Shown: positions 25,386 to 37,853, counted from the first letter of the stretch. The stretch is 64,000 nt of DNA from Pseudoscleropodium purum (GCA_963969395.1 OZ017804.1:18166001-18230000); one strand, 5' to 3'. The notes: generated by a model from the sequence alone, not told the origin. Made by a program: numbers and translations.

Positions 25386-26621
25386 CACTATAAGAAAACT
25401 AGCTCTTTTGTGACGTCAGGAAAAACATATTGTGATGTCACTTGAGACACAACTACCAATCACCATTGATGTCACCAAAAATCCGTTATAATTGACAAGT
25501 AAAAAACATGCAAAAAATGTGCCTAAATGTAGCTTGTTTTTTTATAACATCACAAAAAATGGTCTTCTAAGCTCTTTAAAATGCAAAATTGCTCTCCAAA
25601 ATGCAACATATGGATGCCACATAAGTGCCATGTTAGCGAAGAGACATGTAGGATTTTTTCATCTAATCCGACAGTGACATGGCACTTGGTGTGGCACTTG
25701 ATGTAGTGGCAGGAAAATGATGACATGGCATGCCTAATTAGCATGCTTTTATGTTGTTTGAAAATTTTAATGTTGGTTTCTGAAACATCAAATTAGTACA
25801 TACCATACTTGTAGGACAAGGGCAACAAAAAACAATTAGTGAAAAAAAATTAAAAAATAAAATAAAAACAATAAGAATAATTGTAGAATTCACCAAGAAT
25901 TAAAGAAAACTTACCATCTACCATCAAGAGAATTTTTGATGGCCAAATGAAGGAATTACCTCATTTAAAGTTAGTGAAAATGAAGGGTGGAGAGGATGTA
26001 TTTATATTGAAATCTATTGTTTACTCATAGTGAGACAAAAGATATGGGATAATTTGAATATGGAAACTTGACTACTAGACATGTGGACGTTGTTTCAAAC
26101 ATTGTGATGTTTTAGACACCAAAATGTTGTTTCAGACATTTTATGTTGAACATATTTTTTTCTTTACATATTCCATATAGATTGTCAATCTCTCTACCAC
26201 CCTACTTGTATAGAAAGCTTCATTTTTCATCCATGGTGCACATCCATCCATTTTCCTTTTTTTGCAAAGTATGTCATGTGGCTGCCCCTCTTCTAAATTT
26301 TTCATATTTGGTCAACATTTTACCATAGACCACAAAAAATTTCACTAATTTACCTATAGTCAAAATGGCTTTATTTGCTGACATGGCAATCTATGTTTTT
26401 TTAGACAATCCAAAAAACATCAATGTGTCTTTAGTGATGTCAAATAAAACATCAAATGTCAATGATAGCATCAACTTGTTTTAATAGTAATGTGTGAGTG
26501 TTTCATGTAACGTCCACAAAAATCTACTTTAGCGAACTTTCTGCACTTTGACATCTTACGTTTTTTTAGACTTCATTTGTTAGTGGTAAAACATATCCCA
26601 AAACATGAGTTTCTTATAGTG
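25386..26621. mobile_element. CACTA-type non-autonomous element C1
   Basis: 1,236 bp with ends CACTATAAGAAA and TTTCTTATAGTG, flanked by an exact 3-bp duplication ATA (25,383-25,385 and 26,622-26,624). CACTA ends with 3-bp duplications define the En/Spm group. Subterminal regions repeat TGATGTCA/TGACATC words, as expected for transposase-binding arrays. No transposase is encoded. Confidence 0.9.
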
Positions 26622-26699
26622 ATATAGATAAATTACTAACATAGGTTGGAAAATCCACATATAAATTTCCTAAATATTAATTGAATTAATCTTTATTAC

Positions 26700-27308
26700 T
26701 TAAATCATTAAAACAAGTGATTTTCTTATGTTAAAAGTGACCTACGATGTAAAGCGATAGATGATTTGACCTTCCCCAATTAAAAGAACCACCATTAGGT
26801 GATTCCTTGGATTTTTATTCCCAAGATTTTTCCATTCTACAATTTTCCAAATGTTCAACAACTCGACAAGTCAATCTAGTTGCTTTTAGATTGAAACTCC
26901 TAATATTTATGAAGGTACATCCAATCTTCTATGTTTTTTCTTCAAACCATCTAAAGAATCAAATGTATTGAGAAAAACACAACCATTATTGCCTTTCATT
27001 AAAGTCAACAACCATGAAGAATATGAGATAGAAAAAGTACTAGATTCATTGCATAGACAGGGCAAGTTGAAATATTTTATATATTGGCATTGATTTGCTA
27101 TGAACGAGCATACATGACAACTTAAAAATGAATGTGATTAACATGCATCAAAAAATATAAGAATTCATTGACACTATTATGATAAACCAAAATCTATTCA
27201 AAGATATATTCTAATAGAAGTTTCTATCTATTTAATCTTCAAATTGCTTTTGATGATTTTTTGTTCAAACCTCAAACTCCTCCTAGAACTCGTTGCTAGA
27301 GAAAGGGA
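26700..27308 (+). pseudogene. Ty3/gypsy integrase C-terminus and chromodomain
   Basis: Reads as the 3' end of a chromovirus pol: a GPY/F-type integrase tail with FRLKLLIFMKVHPIFYVF near 26,890-26,940, then a chromodomain with HEEYEIEKVLDSLHRQGKL and YFIYWH (27,010-27,090), then a degraded tail. Stops interrupt it. The chromodomain places it among chromoviruses. A polypurine tract AGAGAAAGGGA at 27,298-27,308 abuts a candidate LTR. Confidence 0.85.
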
Positions 27309-27577
27309 TGATGTCATGGACATACACCTTAGAACCTTCTAGAAGTAGTAGTCCTAAAGTAGTAGTTCTTTAAGAAATGAATTATAAGTAAAAGATGGAT
27401 AGTAGTATATAAAGATGTCAAGGCTAAGGTTACCTTTGGTCTCAATAATCCATCGTTTACACTTCTAGTTTTTTTGCTCTAATTATATTTATATATTCTT
27501 CCTTTACATCTAAGGTTTGATTGAGTCTTGAAGAGTATCCATTTGTTTTGTGACTTGTGTTTATGGTGTCTATAACA
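27309..27577 (+). repeat. Candidate 3' LTR of the chromovirus
   Basis: Begins TGATGTCATGG directly after a polypurine tract and ends TATAACA, giving TG...CA boundaries over 269 bp. A TATA box (TATATAA) lies near 27,407-27,413. No second LTR is in the window, so the 3' boundary is inferred only from the CA. Confidence 0.5.
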
Positions 27578-27953
27578 AGTATTTTTTTCATTTAGTTTTG
27601 GTTGGTTTATATGCAACAAAGTTGCTCCCAAGAAGACATTCTAATAGATTATCCACAATGACAATTTAGGAATCTAATAAATCCAACCAAGCACGCTTAA
27701 CGGAAAGCCCTAAATTGTCTCAATTTTTTTAGTAGTGTCTCCACCTCAACATATCTCTGCTATCTACAATCCTAAATTCTATTTGGGCCTCTATTTAGAA
27801 TGAAAACAATTCAATGTGATTAGATTACATGAAGTCATGCCTTATTATTATTCAAAAATAAATAAAAGTTGATTAAAAATTCAAATTCAATTTAGGATTA
27901 GAAGCAAATAAAGAATCCAAGAAAAAGTGAATTAAAACTTTGAAGGAAACTCT
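27578..27953. other. AT-rich DNA
   Basis: No feature supported. It separates the candidate LTR from element copy F. Confidence 0.4.
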
Positions 27954-28883
27954 ATTGACCTTTAAAGGACCATGACCTTTTTGTTTGAAAACACTCAAAA
28001 GTTCCATTTCTATTGCAAAGTGCAAAAAATTGTGAAAATTGACTTTTTTGAATATCTAGCTATAGGATCTTGCACTAGACTAATGTAAAAATGTGTGTAA
28101 GAAATTTCAAAAACTTTGGCTTTATAGGTTGCATGATATTTGTGTTTGAAGTGAAAATTTGATGTTTTTTGAACCTTGCACAACTAGATTATTTGACCTT
28201 AAGACTTTTTAACTTAAACATTCTGCACTACGGAGTTTGAATTAAAAAAAATTATTGTGAAGAATTAACTAATTGAGTTGAGATTCAAGGAAAAATATCA
28301 AAATAAAAAACATCAAATTTTCATTTTAAAAAAATTAAGTGGAAGTAGGTACAAAATAGAAGGAAAAACTAAATTGTTAATATCTTTAAGATGGAATTGG
28401 AAGACACTAATACCAGTGGTGAGATTGTTCCAACAATTAAAGTAAACAATTTGGAACTCTTTTTTTCAAAAATTGTGAAAATCAAGTTCAAAAATGAATT
28501 CAACATGTTAATTTCTCCAAAAAAAATACTATGATTGCCTACGAGATAAGATGCTCCATAACTTTCTCATCATTAATCCAAATAAAATGAATCAAGATTT
28601 TCCATGTAAACAAGAATATGATCTATAAGAAACAAGTTTTTAAGAATTTTATTTCAAGATTTTGTGGATTTCTTTTGTTGCTCAATGGTATATGAATTGT
28701 GCTTAGGATGGCATAACTTTTTCTCCCAAGAACCATTTGAAATAAAAATTACATACCTCGTAAGCTAATTTATTTTTCTATTTTAAAATAAAGTTTCAAA
28801 AAATCACAACAAATCTGAGACTTTAGGAGCCTACCTAAAATTCAATTTCTTCCTCTTCAGTACTTTGGTCCTTTAGGAGTTGA
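27954..28883 (+). mobile_element. TTAA-type element, copy F (diverged)
   Basis: 930 bp, the most diverged copy. It starts TTGACCTTTAAAGGACC and ends GGTCCTTTAGGAGTTGA, so the flanking tetranucleotide is TTGA on both sides. Internal segments such as AGGATCTTGCACTAGACTAA and TTTGAAGTGAAAAT align with copy A. It lies 64 bp from copy B in tail-to-tail orientation. Confidence 0.72.
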
Positions 28884-28947
28884 TTGTGCACTTTTTAATC
28901 CAAAAATGGAAAAATTAGAGTATTTGGCATACTAAATGATTGTAAAA

Positions 28948-30112
28948 TTAACCCTTAAAGGACCAAACTGTTTTTTTTTGCAACATAGCTTTTGGGGGCA
29001 GCTCACTATAAATCGTATTTTTTTTTCTTAGAAATTTTCACATATGTGTCCAAGGAGAAGCTTTAAGGCGCAACAATTTTCATAACTTTTGACTATATAT
29101 TTAAGTTATTACATGACGTGTAATTTTCATTGATCTTTAGGCAACCCAAAAATTTCTTAAAAAATCATTTTTTCAAAAATAAAATCTGAAATTGGTTTTC
29201 AAGATTTATATACATGTAAAGAGTTTTGAATCATTCCATTTTGATTAATGAGATAAAAGTTATGAGGAGTTTTAGTTTGTAGGCACTTAGATTCCCTATT
29301 CTAAAATAAACTTTGAAGTCCTTTATTCAATTCAATTTTCAATATTTAAAAGAAAATTACAAGGTTTAGATTTTTTATTCCAACATTACAATCATTGGGA
29401 TTGACATTTTTCAATTCCATAACTAAATTCTTAATGATTTAGTATTTTGAATCATTCTCTACTTTTTCCTCCTTACTATTTTTTTCTATATGTTGTACAA
29501 TTCCAAATGATCTGAAAATTTTCAAATATGTTGTTAATTTGCCTTGAAATTCATCCAAAGAATTGCAACCATTTTTTACATTATTTCATACAAATGCATT
29601 ACAAGAATTTTGAAGCCAAAGGACAACTACGAAGTATGAACCTTTGTCGTATATATATTTGTTTTTAATTTTAATTTAAAAATCTGACTTAGCACTATTT
29701 GTGCAACGTCAATTCCATATCAAACTGATTATTTTAAAATTTTAAAATTTTAAAAAAAAATTAATAATTTTAAAATTTTTTTCTTTTCCCACCATGAAGG
29801 TGCCAAAAATAAAAAATTGGCAACCCTCCCTTGGCCTTAGAATTCTTGTAATGTGACCTTGTGAAGTGCAATTGCCTAGTTTTTCGCAAGGCCAAAAAAA
29901 TGATTAAAGTAAATTTGAATATTAATATATTACAATCTACAAGGTAGAAATTTCTAAAAAAATTTCTACATATTTTCAAACTAGTGTTCGAGAAGATCTT
30001 ATGGTTACATGTGTCCAAAAGTATTTTTTTCTAAAATTGATATTTATACTAGAAATGACAATTTTGGAGCGTTTTTTTGGTGAAAACCTAGTCAAAAAAC
30101 TGTAGAGATTAA
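28948..30112 (-). mobile_element. TTAA-flanked element, copy B
   Basis: 1,165 bp from TTAACCCTTAAAGGACC to a degraded right end GTAGAGATTAA, with TTAA at both ends. It carries the empty target CTTTAAGGCGCAAC (TTAA at 29,063-29,066) that is occupied by a nested element in copy E. It contains an extra AT-rich stretch near 29,580-29,780 absent from copy A. Confidence 0.8.
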
Positions 30113-30698
30113 TTCAAATACCAAAAATGGATATTTTGAAATTGTAATCAAGTTTGACAAAGATGCATCTAATTTTAGGATGTAGGGACCTTTAGAAGTT
30201 TGGCTTATATGAATTCACATTTATATTTACACTCATATCCCTTGGCTTCAAACTCTAATTTCTATATTGTAATTTTTGAAGATCACTACAAAAAAAACAT
30301 TATGAGAATAGTACCCATCAAGATGATATCCATACTTTCAAACTAATGAAACAACTAATTAAATAAAAATGATATGATGTAATATTATGCTTGAAAATGA
30401 CATCATGTATTGAAGAAGGGTTTATTGAAATTAAGGGTTTATTGAAATTAAGGGTGCAGAACATCAATGTTATAACACGTCGTGGCAAATTGATGAATCA
30501 CAAATCCATGATTCCATTTACCTAAATAGCACTATTTTAGAAATTATAAACATATGACCCATTAAAGATGAAAACTATGCATAGAGCTCTAGCTAGAATG
30601 ATTTTCTTTCAATAATCTAACATTCAATGAGAAATACTTATATCCCTTAGGCCATAGCAAGTCTGTTTACTATTCAAAATTCTCAAAAGAAAATTAAA
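30113..30698. other. AT-rich DNA with a solitary CACTA-like end
   Basis: CACTACAAAAAAAACATT at about 30,286 resembles a CACTA terminus, but I found no partner end. Nothing else is supported. Confidence 0.4.
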
Positions 30699-30834
30699 TT
30701 AACCCTTAAATAACAAGGCAGCTGAAAAGTGTTCAATGTATGACTTGTAGAGACAAAGAATGTACCCATTGGTCCAATAATCCAAGCATTTTGGTGACTA
30801 CCTTAGTCATGGGGCCATGTCCTTTAAAGGTTAA
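30699..30834. mobile_element. Small TTAA-flanked miniature element T2
   Basis: 136 bp including TTAA at both ends. Inverted termini are TTAACCCTTAAATAAC on the left and, read inward from the right, TTAACCTTTAAAGGAC. The interior matches T1 at 12,906-13,058. Confidence 0.8.
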
Positions 30835-31439
30835 AATAACCAAAATTGTTCATCTCATTCTATACATTAGAAATTATTTCATCACAAGCCACCGACATAG
30901 GAATTCTGCAGGAGGCTTCAGAACTAAGTCCACTTCACTGATTGATGGATTTGAGGGCTAAACCCAATGCTCAAAAAATCTTGCACAATGTGCTGGATAG
31001 ACTGAATCTATTCAAATTCAAACCGACTTCACTGATTCATGCATTTGCTAGCTAAACCCAATGCTCAAAAAATCTTACATGTGCTCATTAGAATATACTC
31101 AAATTCAACCCAATTAAATGTGATGTCAATTGCATCTAGTTTTGCATATTGGGCATGGTGTGGGGAGAGACAAATACTTGTGCAATCATGTGGGTTGTGT
31201 TTTGAATCAGCTGAATTGAATTGCAGCAAATATTTTGAGTGTTTCTTTTGATCTAGGCAATCTAGTTCGTGTGGTTGAAATTTCATATCAATCTAAGAAG
31301 TTTCTCTCACCAATGTATTTGTATGATGGTTTTGAAGCAGTTTCAAGTTTTTTCATTTGAGGAGGTTTAGAAATCAAATTTCACCTTCAAACGTGTAGCT
31401 AGGAAAATTTCAGCATCTTTTTTTAACACTAAAATATTA
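30835..31439. other. Intergenic DNA with a short direct repeat
   Basis: The phrase AACCCAATGCTCAAAAAATCTT is repeated (from about 30,961 and 31,056), along with CACTGATTGATGGATTTG/CACTGATTCATGCATTTG just before each. It is a ~95-bp imperfect direct duplication. No gene recognised. Confidence 0.6.
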
Positions 31440-31977
31440 TTCCCTTTGTCTCAAAAATGATTTTCTTGTTGGAAAAAATGTTCCAGATTAAGAATGAAGA
31501 TAACATTTAAAAAACCTATTTCATGTTGTAAGTAGAGTTTGGTGCACTCCTAGCATCCTAGAAACTTTGAATTTGGAACCCTTTTCAAAGTGTAGTTTTG
31601 GAGTATTGAAAAGTGAAAATTTGGGGACATTTTCAAAGAGCACCGGTTGATACTTAAGTGTTGAGTATGAGGTCACCATTTTGTGGGCACTTAGTATGGG
31701 TCCAAGACCATATGTTGACCTATGTTTCACCTCCTAGAGCTTCATCTCCTTCAATAAGGCAACACTCAAAGAGATGAAAAAAAATAAGAACAAATATTGT
31801 TGTTTAACTCCTTTAGTGGAATTCATTTTTTTTTCTATTGATGATTACATAGACGAAGAGGGATCTTCTACTCGCAATTCATTTATTGGTCCTAGATAGA
31901 AATTAAAAGTTGATCGAATTTGACCAATTCTCAATATTACAAAGTGCTACAAGACAATCATTTGGGGACCAAGGGAA
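31440..31977 (-). mobile_element. Stowaway-like element, reverse-oriented relative
   Basis: 538 bp with ends TTCCCTTTGTCTCAAAAATG and, inverted from the right, TTCCCTTGGTCCCCAAATG, flanked by TA on both sides (31,438-31,439 and 31,978-31,979). The interior matches 12,167-12,900 in reverse (for example GTTTCTAGGATGCTAGGAGTGCAC inverted). Unlike that copy, it shows no amplified 36-bp subterminal units. Confidence 0.8.
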
Positions 31978-32119
31978 TATAATCTTGTAATCTATATGGC
32001 CAAATGACTCCAATTTACTTCATGTCATCTACAACACATACACTACAAGATGGTATGGTTGAGGTTTCTACATTTTACTAACATGTAGACCTATGCCACT
32101 TTAAAACTTTAAAATCGAC

Positions 32120-32355
32120 ACTTTCATCCTTAAATGCCAAAGGGGTGACTCTCAAAATCGTCCTTTTCTATGACTGTGTGAATCGCTAGCCTCCAAAATT
32201 GCAAAAATAGTCGTTGCAAGTCAAACTTCCATAGAAGATCTTCCCTTTCCAAAACAAATTTTGAGGATGAATAGTTGTACTTCTATCCTATACAAATTGA
32301 TTCCCTATCCTCCATTGGCCACAAAACTTCTGCCTCCACAACATCCAAGGGTTAA
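32120..32355. mobile_element. Small TTAA-type element T3, decayed
   Basis: Starts ATCCTTAAATGCC and ends CCAAGGGTTAAAAG. The interior aligns with T4 (AGATCTTCCCTTTCC; GAGGATGAATAGTTG versus AAGGATGAATAATTG). The left TTAA is lost. Confidence 0.6.
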
Positions 32356-33653
32356 AAGAAACGATGTTTTTAAACCCCAGGAAGGCCCTGAGTGATGAGG
32401 GGTTACCAGCATGAAATTGGCAGCATCATGTGCTTGGCACTTGTGTGTGTGCTGCTTTGAGCTGTAACTTCGTCATCATGTCTGTGGGTTCCAATGTCAG
32501 TTCCAACTAAAGTTCCAACACATGTTGTCTGGTCCCCACTCCCCACCTAAGGTAAGGTAAGGTCGAGGTCGAGGTAGGTTGGGCGTAGGCTGCACTTTGG
32601 TCAGGATTGGGGAACTTGAGGCCAATTCCCTTCATACATGAGGAGAGTGGGGATGGGGGGGCAGAAGAAGACATGGGTGGGAATGGACCAGGGCTCATTG
32701 ATTGCTCAAAGTCGTTATAAGTCTTTCCCTGCACGAAAAAGACCTCTAGCTACTTGACGGCTCAGGCTACGGCTCCTACCAGCAGCAGCAGCAGCAGCAA
32801 GAAGTGGACCCTGCCTGCCTGCCTGGGTGCCTGGGTGCCCAACTCCCATTTTGTCAGCTGGGACTGGGAAATGATCCATGGGAAGATACGGTATGTCCCC
32901 ATTTGGTGGGTGGGTGGTTTGGGAATATGGAATTGGAATTGGAACAACAACCTTGCAGGGGGAAAATAGGATTAGGTGTCAGACTTGGGGGCTGAGAGCA
33001 TCGCCACCGCTTCAACTTCACTTGCAATGTCAAAGCTAATTTGGGGTGGGGGGGGCAAGTCCCACCACCACTTCTACTGTAAAAGGTAGGAGGTTCATAA
33101 ATGGACCATCCAAGGGTTGGAACCGAATTTTGGGGAGGCTAAACATCTTGAAAAAGGAATTCACTAAATTTTCCTTGAAAGACAAGTGGAATTAACATCT
33201 AATCCAAGTCGTTTCATATTTTTTGAACCTTTGTGGAATTAGTTACAAATTTTTGAAGTTAGAAAAAAGTGGTCATGTATGGTCATTAAAAGTGACCACC
33301 TCTTGAAATGTGCATAGTTGGTACATTGAAGAAAGCAAAATGCACCTTTGAGTCATGATAGCTTTTCATGCCCTGTTGGAGTTTGAGCCTCCTACCTTAG
33401 TAGCATCTCGCTTCATCTCTACAATAATCTTGTTGCAACTTTGTTGCTGTTGAGATCCTCTCATGAATGTCACCAATGTTACTCCAACTCACATACATAT
33501 TGCTCCCTCCTTGACGACATGTCGCTTATAAGTAGTTGTGTGAGCTCTTGTGCGGACTCGAAAGACCTTAGAAATACCATAGGCAGAGCATTGTAGCGTC
33601 TCTCTATGAAAAACAAAAAGAGATAATGGTGATGTAGTGGAGCCCAAAAGTAT
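32356..33653. other. GC-richer stretch with microsatellites
   Basis: 32,400-33,070 is less AT-rich than its surroundings and holds short tandem runs: AAGGT/CGAGGT repeats near 32,550, (CAG)n near 32,780, (GCCT)n and (GGGTGCCT)n near 32,812-32,840. Overlapping open frames on both strands come from this composition. I recognise no domain, and splice-site evidence is absent. It could be a diverged exon or an element remnant. Confidence 0.4.
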
Positions 33654-34533
33654 CACTACAAGAGAAATTATGTCCAATTCGACAAGAAAATGATACAATT
33701 TTGTCAACTATGGTGTCAATTCGGATGTGTTGATTTGGACATGCAGATGACAAAGTTGTGTTAATTTTTTGTCAATTCGAACAGAATCTTTGTCAATTCT
33801 AATTGTTATGTTGACAAATTTTTTGTCAATTATAACCTCTACAAAGTAAAAAAATATTATAATTCATTTACAATTTTGCTCAATAAATGCCTTCAACATG
33901 GCAAGCCAAAATCCAAATAAAATTAGATTTCAAAATTCAAATTATTATAAGAAAGAAGAGAAGCTTTTCATACCTTTGTGATTATAGAGAAGCAACCACA
34001 ATGAAAGTGGAGAGAAGAATACATGATCTTTATACCAATGGGGTGGTAGAAGGTTGAACAAACCATATGGGATATGTGAATCATAGTCTTGATTAACATA
34101 TCCCATATGGTTTGTTCAATCTTCTACCACCCCATTGGTATAAACAACTTGTCTTATCCTTGGATCACTAAAGGTTCTTTTCATCAATCACTAAATTATG
34201 AAAAATTTGTCTTCTTTCTTGTATTTAAATCAGAGTTTGGAATAGGATCTGATGTATCCATGGTAATTAACAATGCATGTATCATGGAAACTTTTGAAAT
34301 TTAAAATGAACAAGAAAGTGTAAATTTTTTTGTTGATTTGGATGTTGTACTATTAAAATTAACGTAAACATTACAGGGAAAAACAAACATTTACAAGAAT
34401 ATGACATGACAATTGATGGAAAATATGACAAAAGTACAAATTGACAGCATTATAGGCAGAAATGACAACTGTTGTCATGTTGAACAAATTTTAATCAAAT
34501 ATTTGTCAATTCAAACACCATTCTCTTGTAGTG
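33654..34533. mobile_element. CACTA-type non-autonomous element C2
   Basis: 880 bp with ends CACTACAAGAGAA and TTCTCTTGTAGTG and an exact 3-bp duplication TAT (33,651-33,653 and 34,534-34,536). Subterminal regions repeat TTTGTCAATT/AATTGACAAA words. A near-perfect palindrome occupies its centre (34,031-34,142). No transposase is encoded, and open frames here are incidental. Confidence 0.92.
34031..34142. repeat. Near-perfect palindrome, 46-bp arms, 20-bp loop
   Basis: Arms 34,031-34,076 and 34,097-34,142 are reverse complements with a single mismatch (AGGTTGAAC against GTTCAATCT). The loop is 34,077-34,096. The arms are far better matched than any other inverted repeat here outside transposon ends, so the structure is recent or conserved. 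It would fold as a miRNA-like or siRNA hairpin. Confidence 0.95.
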
Positions 34534-34536
34534 TAT

Positions 34537-35208
34537 TGTCTTCCTACTATAGTCAGAGTTATTTTTGCTTTGAAGTTTGCGATGAGATTACAACTATACA
34601 TACTTTATTATTATTTGTATAAAAAACATACCTCTAATGAACAAGCCCACATCTTCATTAACAACTTCAATTCCATCTACTTAATTTTAACACATCTTAA
34701 AAGCCCTTATGCCTACAACAACCACCCAAACAAAACCATCCTAAACTCCATCACTACTTTCCTCCAAAGCAGAGCCTATTCCTTCTATATCTTCAATTTT
34801 ACAACACACTAATGTCTCAAGACATGGCATTGTTGATCAACTTGTTGTTTTTTATAAACAACAAAGGACATTGACTTCTAGAAGTAGACTACAAACACAC
34901 TGCTCTTCCAACTCCATATTAAGGTACATATATAAAGATGATTACCCTTCCTTCAAGTGAATCCCTTATAAGAACAATTTCATTGCTTCAACTTCATATG
35001 GAATGTGAAAAGGTTTTCACAAAGTGAAATTGTGGGCTAGTTGCAAATGAAGTGCATCCATTCTTCATCTCTAGGTAACACCTTGTAAAATTTACTATGC
35101 GTCATTGAAAATATCATGAAAAAGAATGATTCTTCTATAATCAAATGGTTTGAGTTGTTGCATGGTCTAAAAAGATGTCAACATGAGTGTCAGTGGAGCA
35201 TTAATGGC
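34537..35208. other. AT-rich intergenic DNA
   Basis: No feature supported. Confidence 0.4.
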
Positions 35209-35213
35209 TAATT

Positions 35214-35511
35214 TCATTAAAATGGCAATATTTCGTTAATTTGGCACTTTTAGTAGTTCAGACTGCACAATCTAAGATGTTTCTTTTATACTATAATCTA
35301 TATTAGAACTAGATTTTTGAAATCTACATATCTCCTAGATACCTTAAACCTATGCCAATCCTAAAATTTTCAAACTACTTAATCTGACATCTATATTAGT
35401 CCTAGATTTTTGATATCTTAAATTGACCTAGATATTAGCAATGTATATTTGTTCTAGATGACAAAGGGTGAAATTGGCACATGGAATATCGCCATTTTAA
35501 TGAAATCACCA
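35214..35511 (+). mobile_element. ATGGC-ended miniature element, copy M1
   Basis: 298 bp with inverted ends ATGGCTAATTTCATTAAAATGG and, from the right, TGGTGATTTCATTAAAATGG. CATTA on both sides (35,209-35,213 and 35,512-35,516) is a possible 5-bp duplication. The interior shares ATTTGGCACTTTTAG and GATATCTA-type words with copy M2 in reverse orientation. Superfamily not assigned. Confidence 0.75.
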
Positions 35512-35516
35512 CATTA

Positions 35517-36626
35517 TAGCATTGCCCAAGAAAATCAAAATTTTCAAAGTAGTAATATAGTGAAGCACTATAAAGCTTTGGCTCTCTACAACTATTGCAA
35601 TCATGTTTGACTTGGAGTTTGCTATGGAACTATTCTAAAGGTCCTATATGGTTCTTCCAAATACACCTTGAGAAACTATACATTCCAAATAATGTTGAAT
35701 TGACTCAGAAATTCACGAGTGTAAAAAAATATACTAACATTTGAAATATAGATGACTCCTTGTCCAACATTTTCTAGAACAATCTCAACTTATTAGATGT
35801 GAAATCATTCACCTCTCTAAATTTAGATATAGCTAATTCATGGGACAAACATTTAAACACTTGTTTTAGCCTTTAAAATATCCAATTATCACATGCTTTT
35901 CTACAGTACAAACCAAAGAGATCCATAGATTCATAATCTCCTCTTATGCAACCACCTATGAATAAAAACAATACACATACAACAATATAGTAAAGCAACT
36001 TAGGCAATTTGCAAGCTCATTCATTCACATAAATCTTCTAGATGTGCCTTACTCACAAACACAAAAAACTTTGAAAACAAAACACTAGAGTACAATGTTC
36101 CAATTTGGTTACACCTATGTACATGTCCACCCAATGCACCTTATATATGCAATACAAGGCTTTGCCCTAATATCTTGTGCATTTAAACTAGCCCATATAC
36201 CCTTCTAATGTCAACTACACCATTTGCACAATATGAAATTCAATTCATCAAATTCACTTACTACAATGACAAGTTCTCCCAATACTTTGTGAACCTCAAA
36301 TTTATAAAATACTAGACAATCATTGACAATATACCAAATTATGGATGGAACACCCAACCATTCTTATTCTTAACAATAAAAATATGTGGCACCACATGCC
36401 CTAGCACTCCAAACACTCTATAAACAATTACAAATTCTAAGACAAGCCATTTCCTCTACCTTAAAACAATTAACACTATTAATGCTATTGCCATTCAATA
36501 CTTTGCATACATTTTCTTTACAAATGAAAAATAGAAAACAATTGTCCACTTCCACAACTTTTTGACTTACCATAAACAAACAACTTCATCTACTCATAAA
36601 AACTAGTATCCAAATATTCATACACT
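35517..36626. other. AT-rich intergenic DNA
   Basis: No feature supported. Confidence 0.4.
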
Positions 36627-37563
36627 TTAACTGCTAAAGCTCTTTCACTAAGTTTTTACTAAAAATGCTTCATGTTTGCCATTTCTAATACAAGTACCAA
36701 ATTTTAGAAAAAAACAACAATTTTGGACATATGTAACCATAGAATCTTGTATTATATTGGTTTAAAAAGATGTGGAATAAATTTCAAAAATTTCTACGAT
36801 GTAGATTGCAAGATTTTAGCATTTGAATTGACAAAACTCAAATATTTTGGCCTTGTGAAAAACAAGGCAACAACACTTTACAAGGCCACATTTGTATGAA
36901 AAAAATTTCTATATTGTTGGTGCTTATTTGGATTCATTCTTTAAGTCAAATTGTCTACATGTTTGAAAAATTTTAAATCATTTGGAATTGTACAACACAT
37001 AGAAAAAATAGTACATAGAAAAAAGTAGAGAATGATTCAAAATGCTAAATTGTTAAGATTTTAGTTATGGAATTGAAAAATGCCAATATCAATGGTTGTA
37101 ATGTTGTAATAAGCAATCTACATCTTATGGTTTTCTTTTTTTTCAAAAATGTTGAAAATTGAGTTAAATAAAGAACTTCAAAGTTTATTTTGGAGTAGAA
37201 AATCCATAATTGCTTGCAAACTAAAACTCCTCTTAACTTTTATCTCATTAATCAAAATGGAATGATTCAAAGCTTTCTACACTCATAAGGAGAGAGAGGA
37301 AAAAACAATTTCAAATTTTTATTTATGAAAAAAGTGATTTTTTCTAATCTACCCAAATTGCCTGTCTAAAAGAAAAAACTATATATTATACAATAACTTT
37401 TAATCATGTAGTCAAAAGTTATATAATTGTTGTTGTTAATTAATAAGAGAAAAACCTTGTCCACACATTGTGTGAAAATTTCAAAAAGAATTCCATTCAA
37501 AGTGAGTTGCCGAAAATCACTATATTGTGAAAAAGTGCAATTTGGTCCCTTAGGGATAATTAA
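36627..37563 (+). mobile_element. TTAA-flanked element, copy C
   Basis: 937 bp from TTAACTGCTAAAGC to GGTCCCTTAGGGATAATTAA, with TTAA at both ends. It aligns head to tail with copies A and D. Near the tail the region corresponding to copy E's nested-insertion site reads TTGTTAATTAATAAG and carries no insertion. Confidence 0.8.
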
Positions 37564-37853
37564 CACCAAACTACACTAATCTTTTCTTCTTTCCATCACA
37601 ACTTTTTGCTATCTCTTACAAAATAAAAATGTAGATAGAGTCTCCTTTATAGTGAAGATACATAAGATATTTTTCATAGTCAATTATGACCTCAAATGAT
37701 TATACTATTGATGTACACCAATCCCTAGAAAGATTAGAATTTTTTTTTCTTTATTCTTCTACCTCTTCCAATCAGGGCTTTTTTTTCATTTTTTTATAGG
37801 GTTCCAAAGTAGCGATACAAAATTTTATAGTAATGCCAACATTCATTCACATA

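Noticed and set aside
30286..30303. A fourth CACTA element starting CACTACAAAAAAAACATT.
   Set aside because: No inverted partner end or 3-bp duplication was found downstream.
32507..32995. Overlapping frames with CAG-type repeats, possibly an exon.
   Set aside because: The frames follow microsatellite composition on both strands. No domain, start context or splice evidence was found.
34531..34812. A 93-codon open frame on the plus strand.
   Set aside because: It begins in the right end of CACTA element C2 and its text is low-complexity with no recognisable domain.
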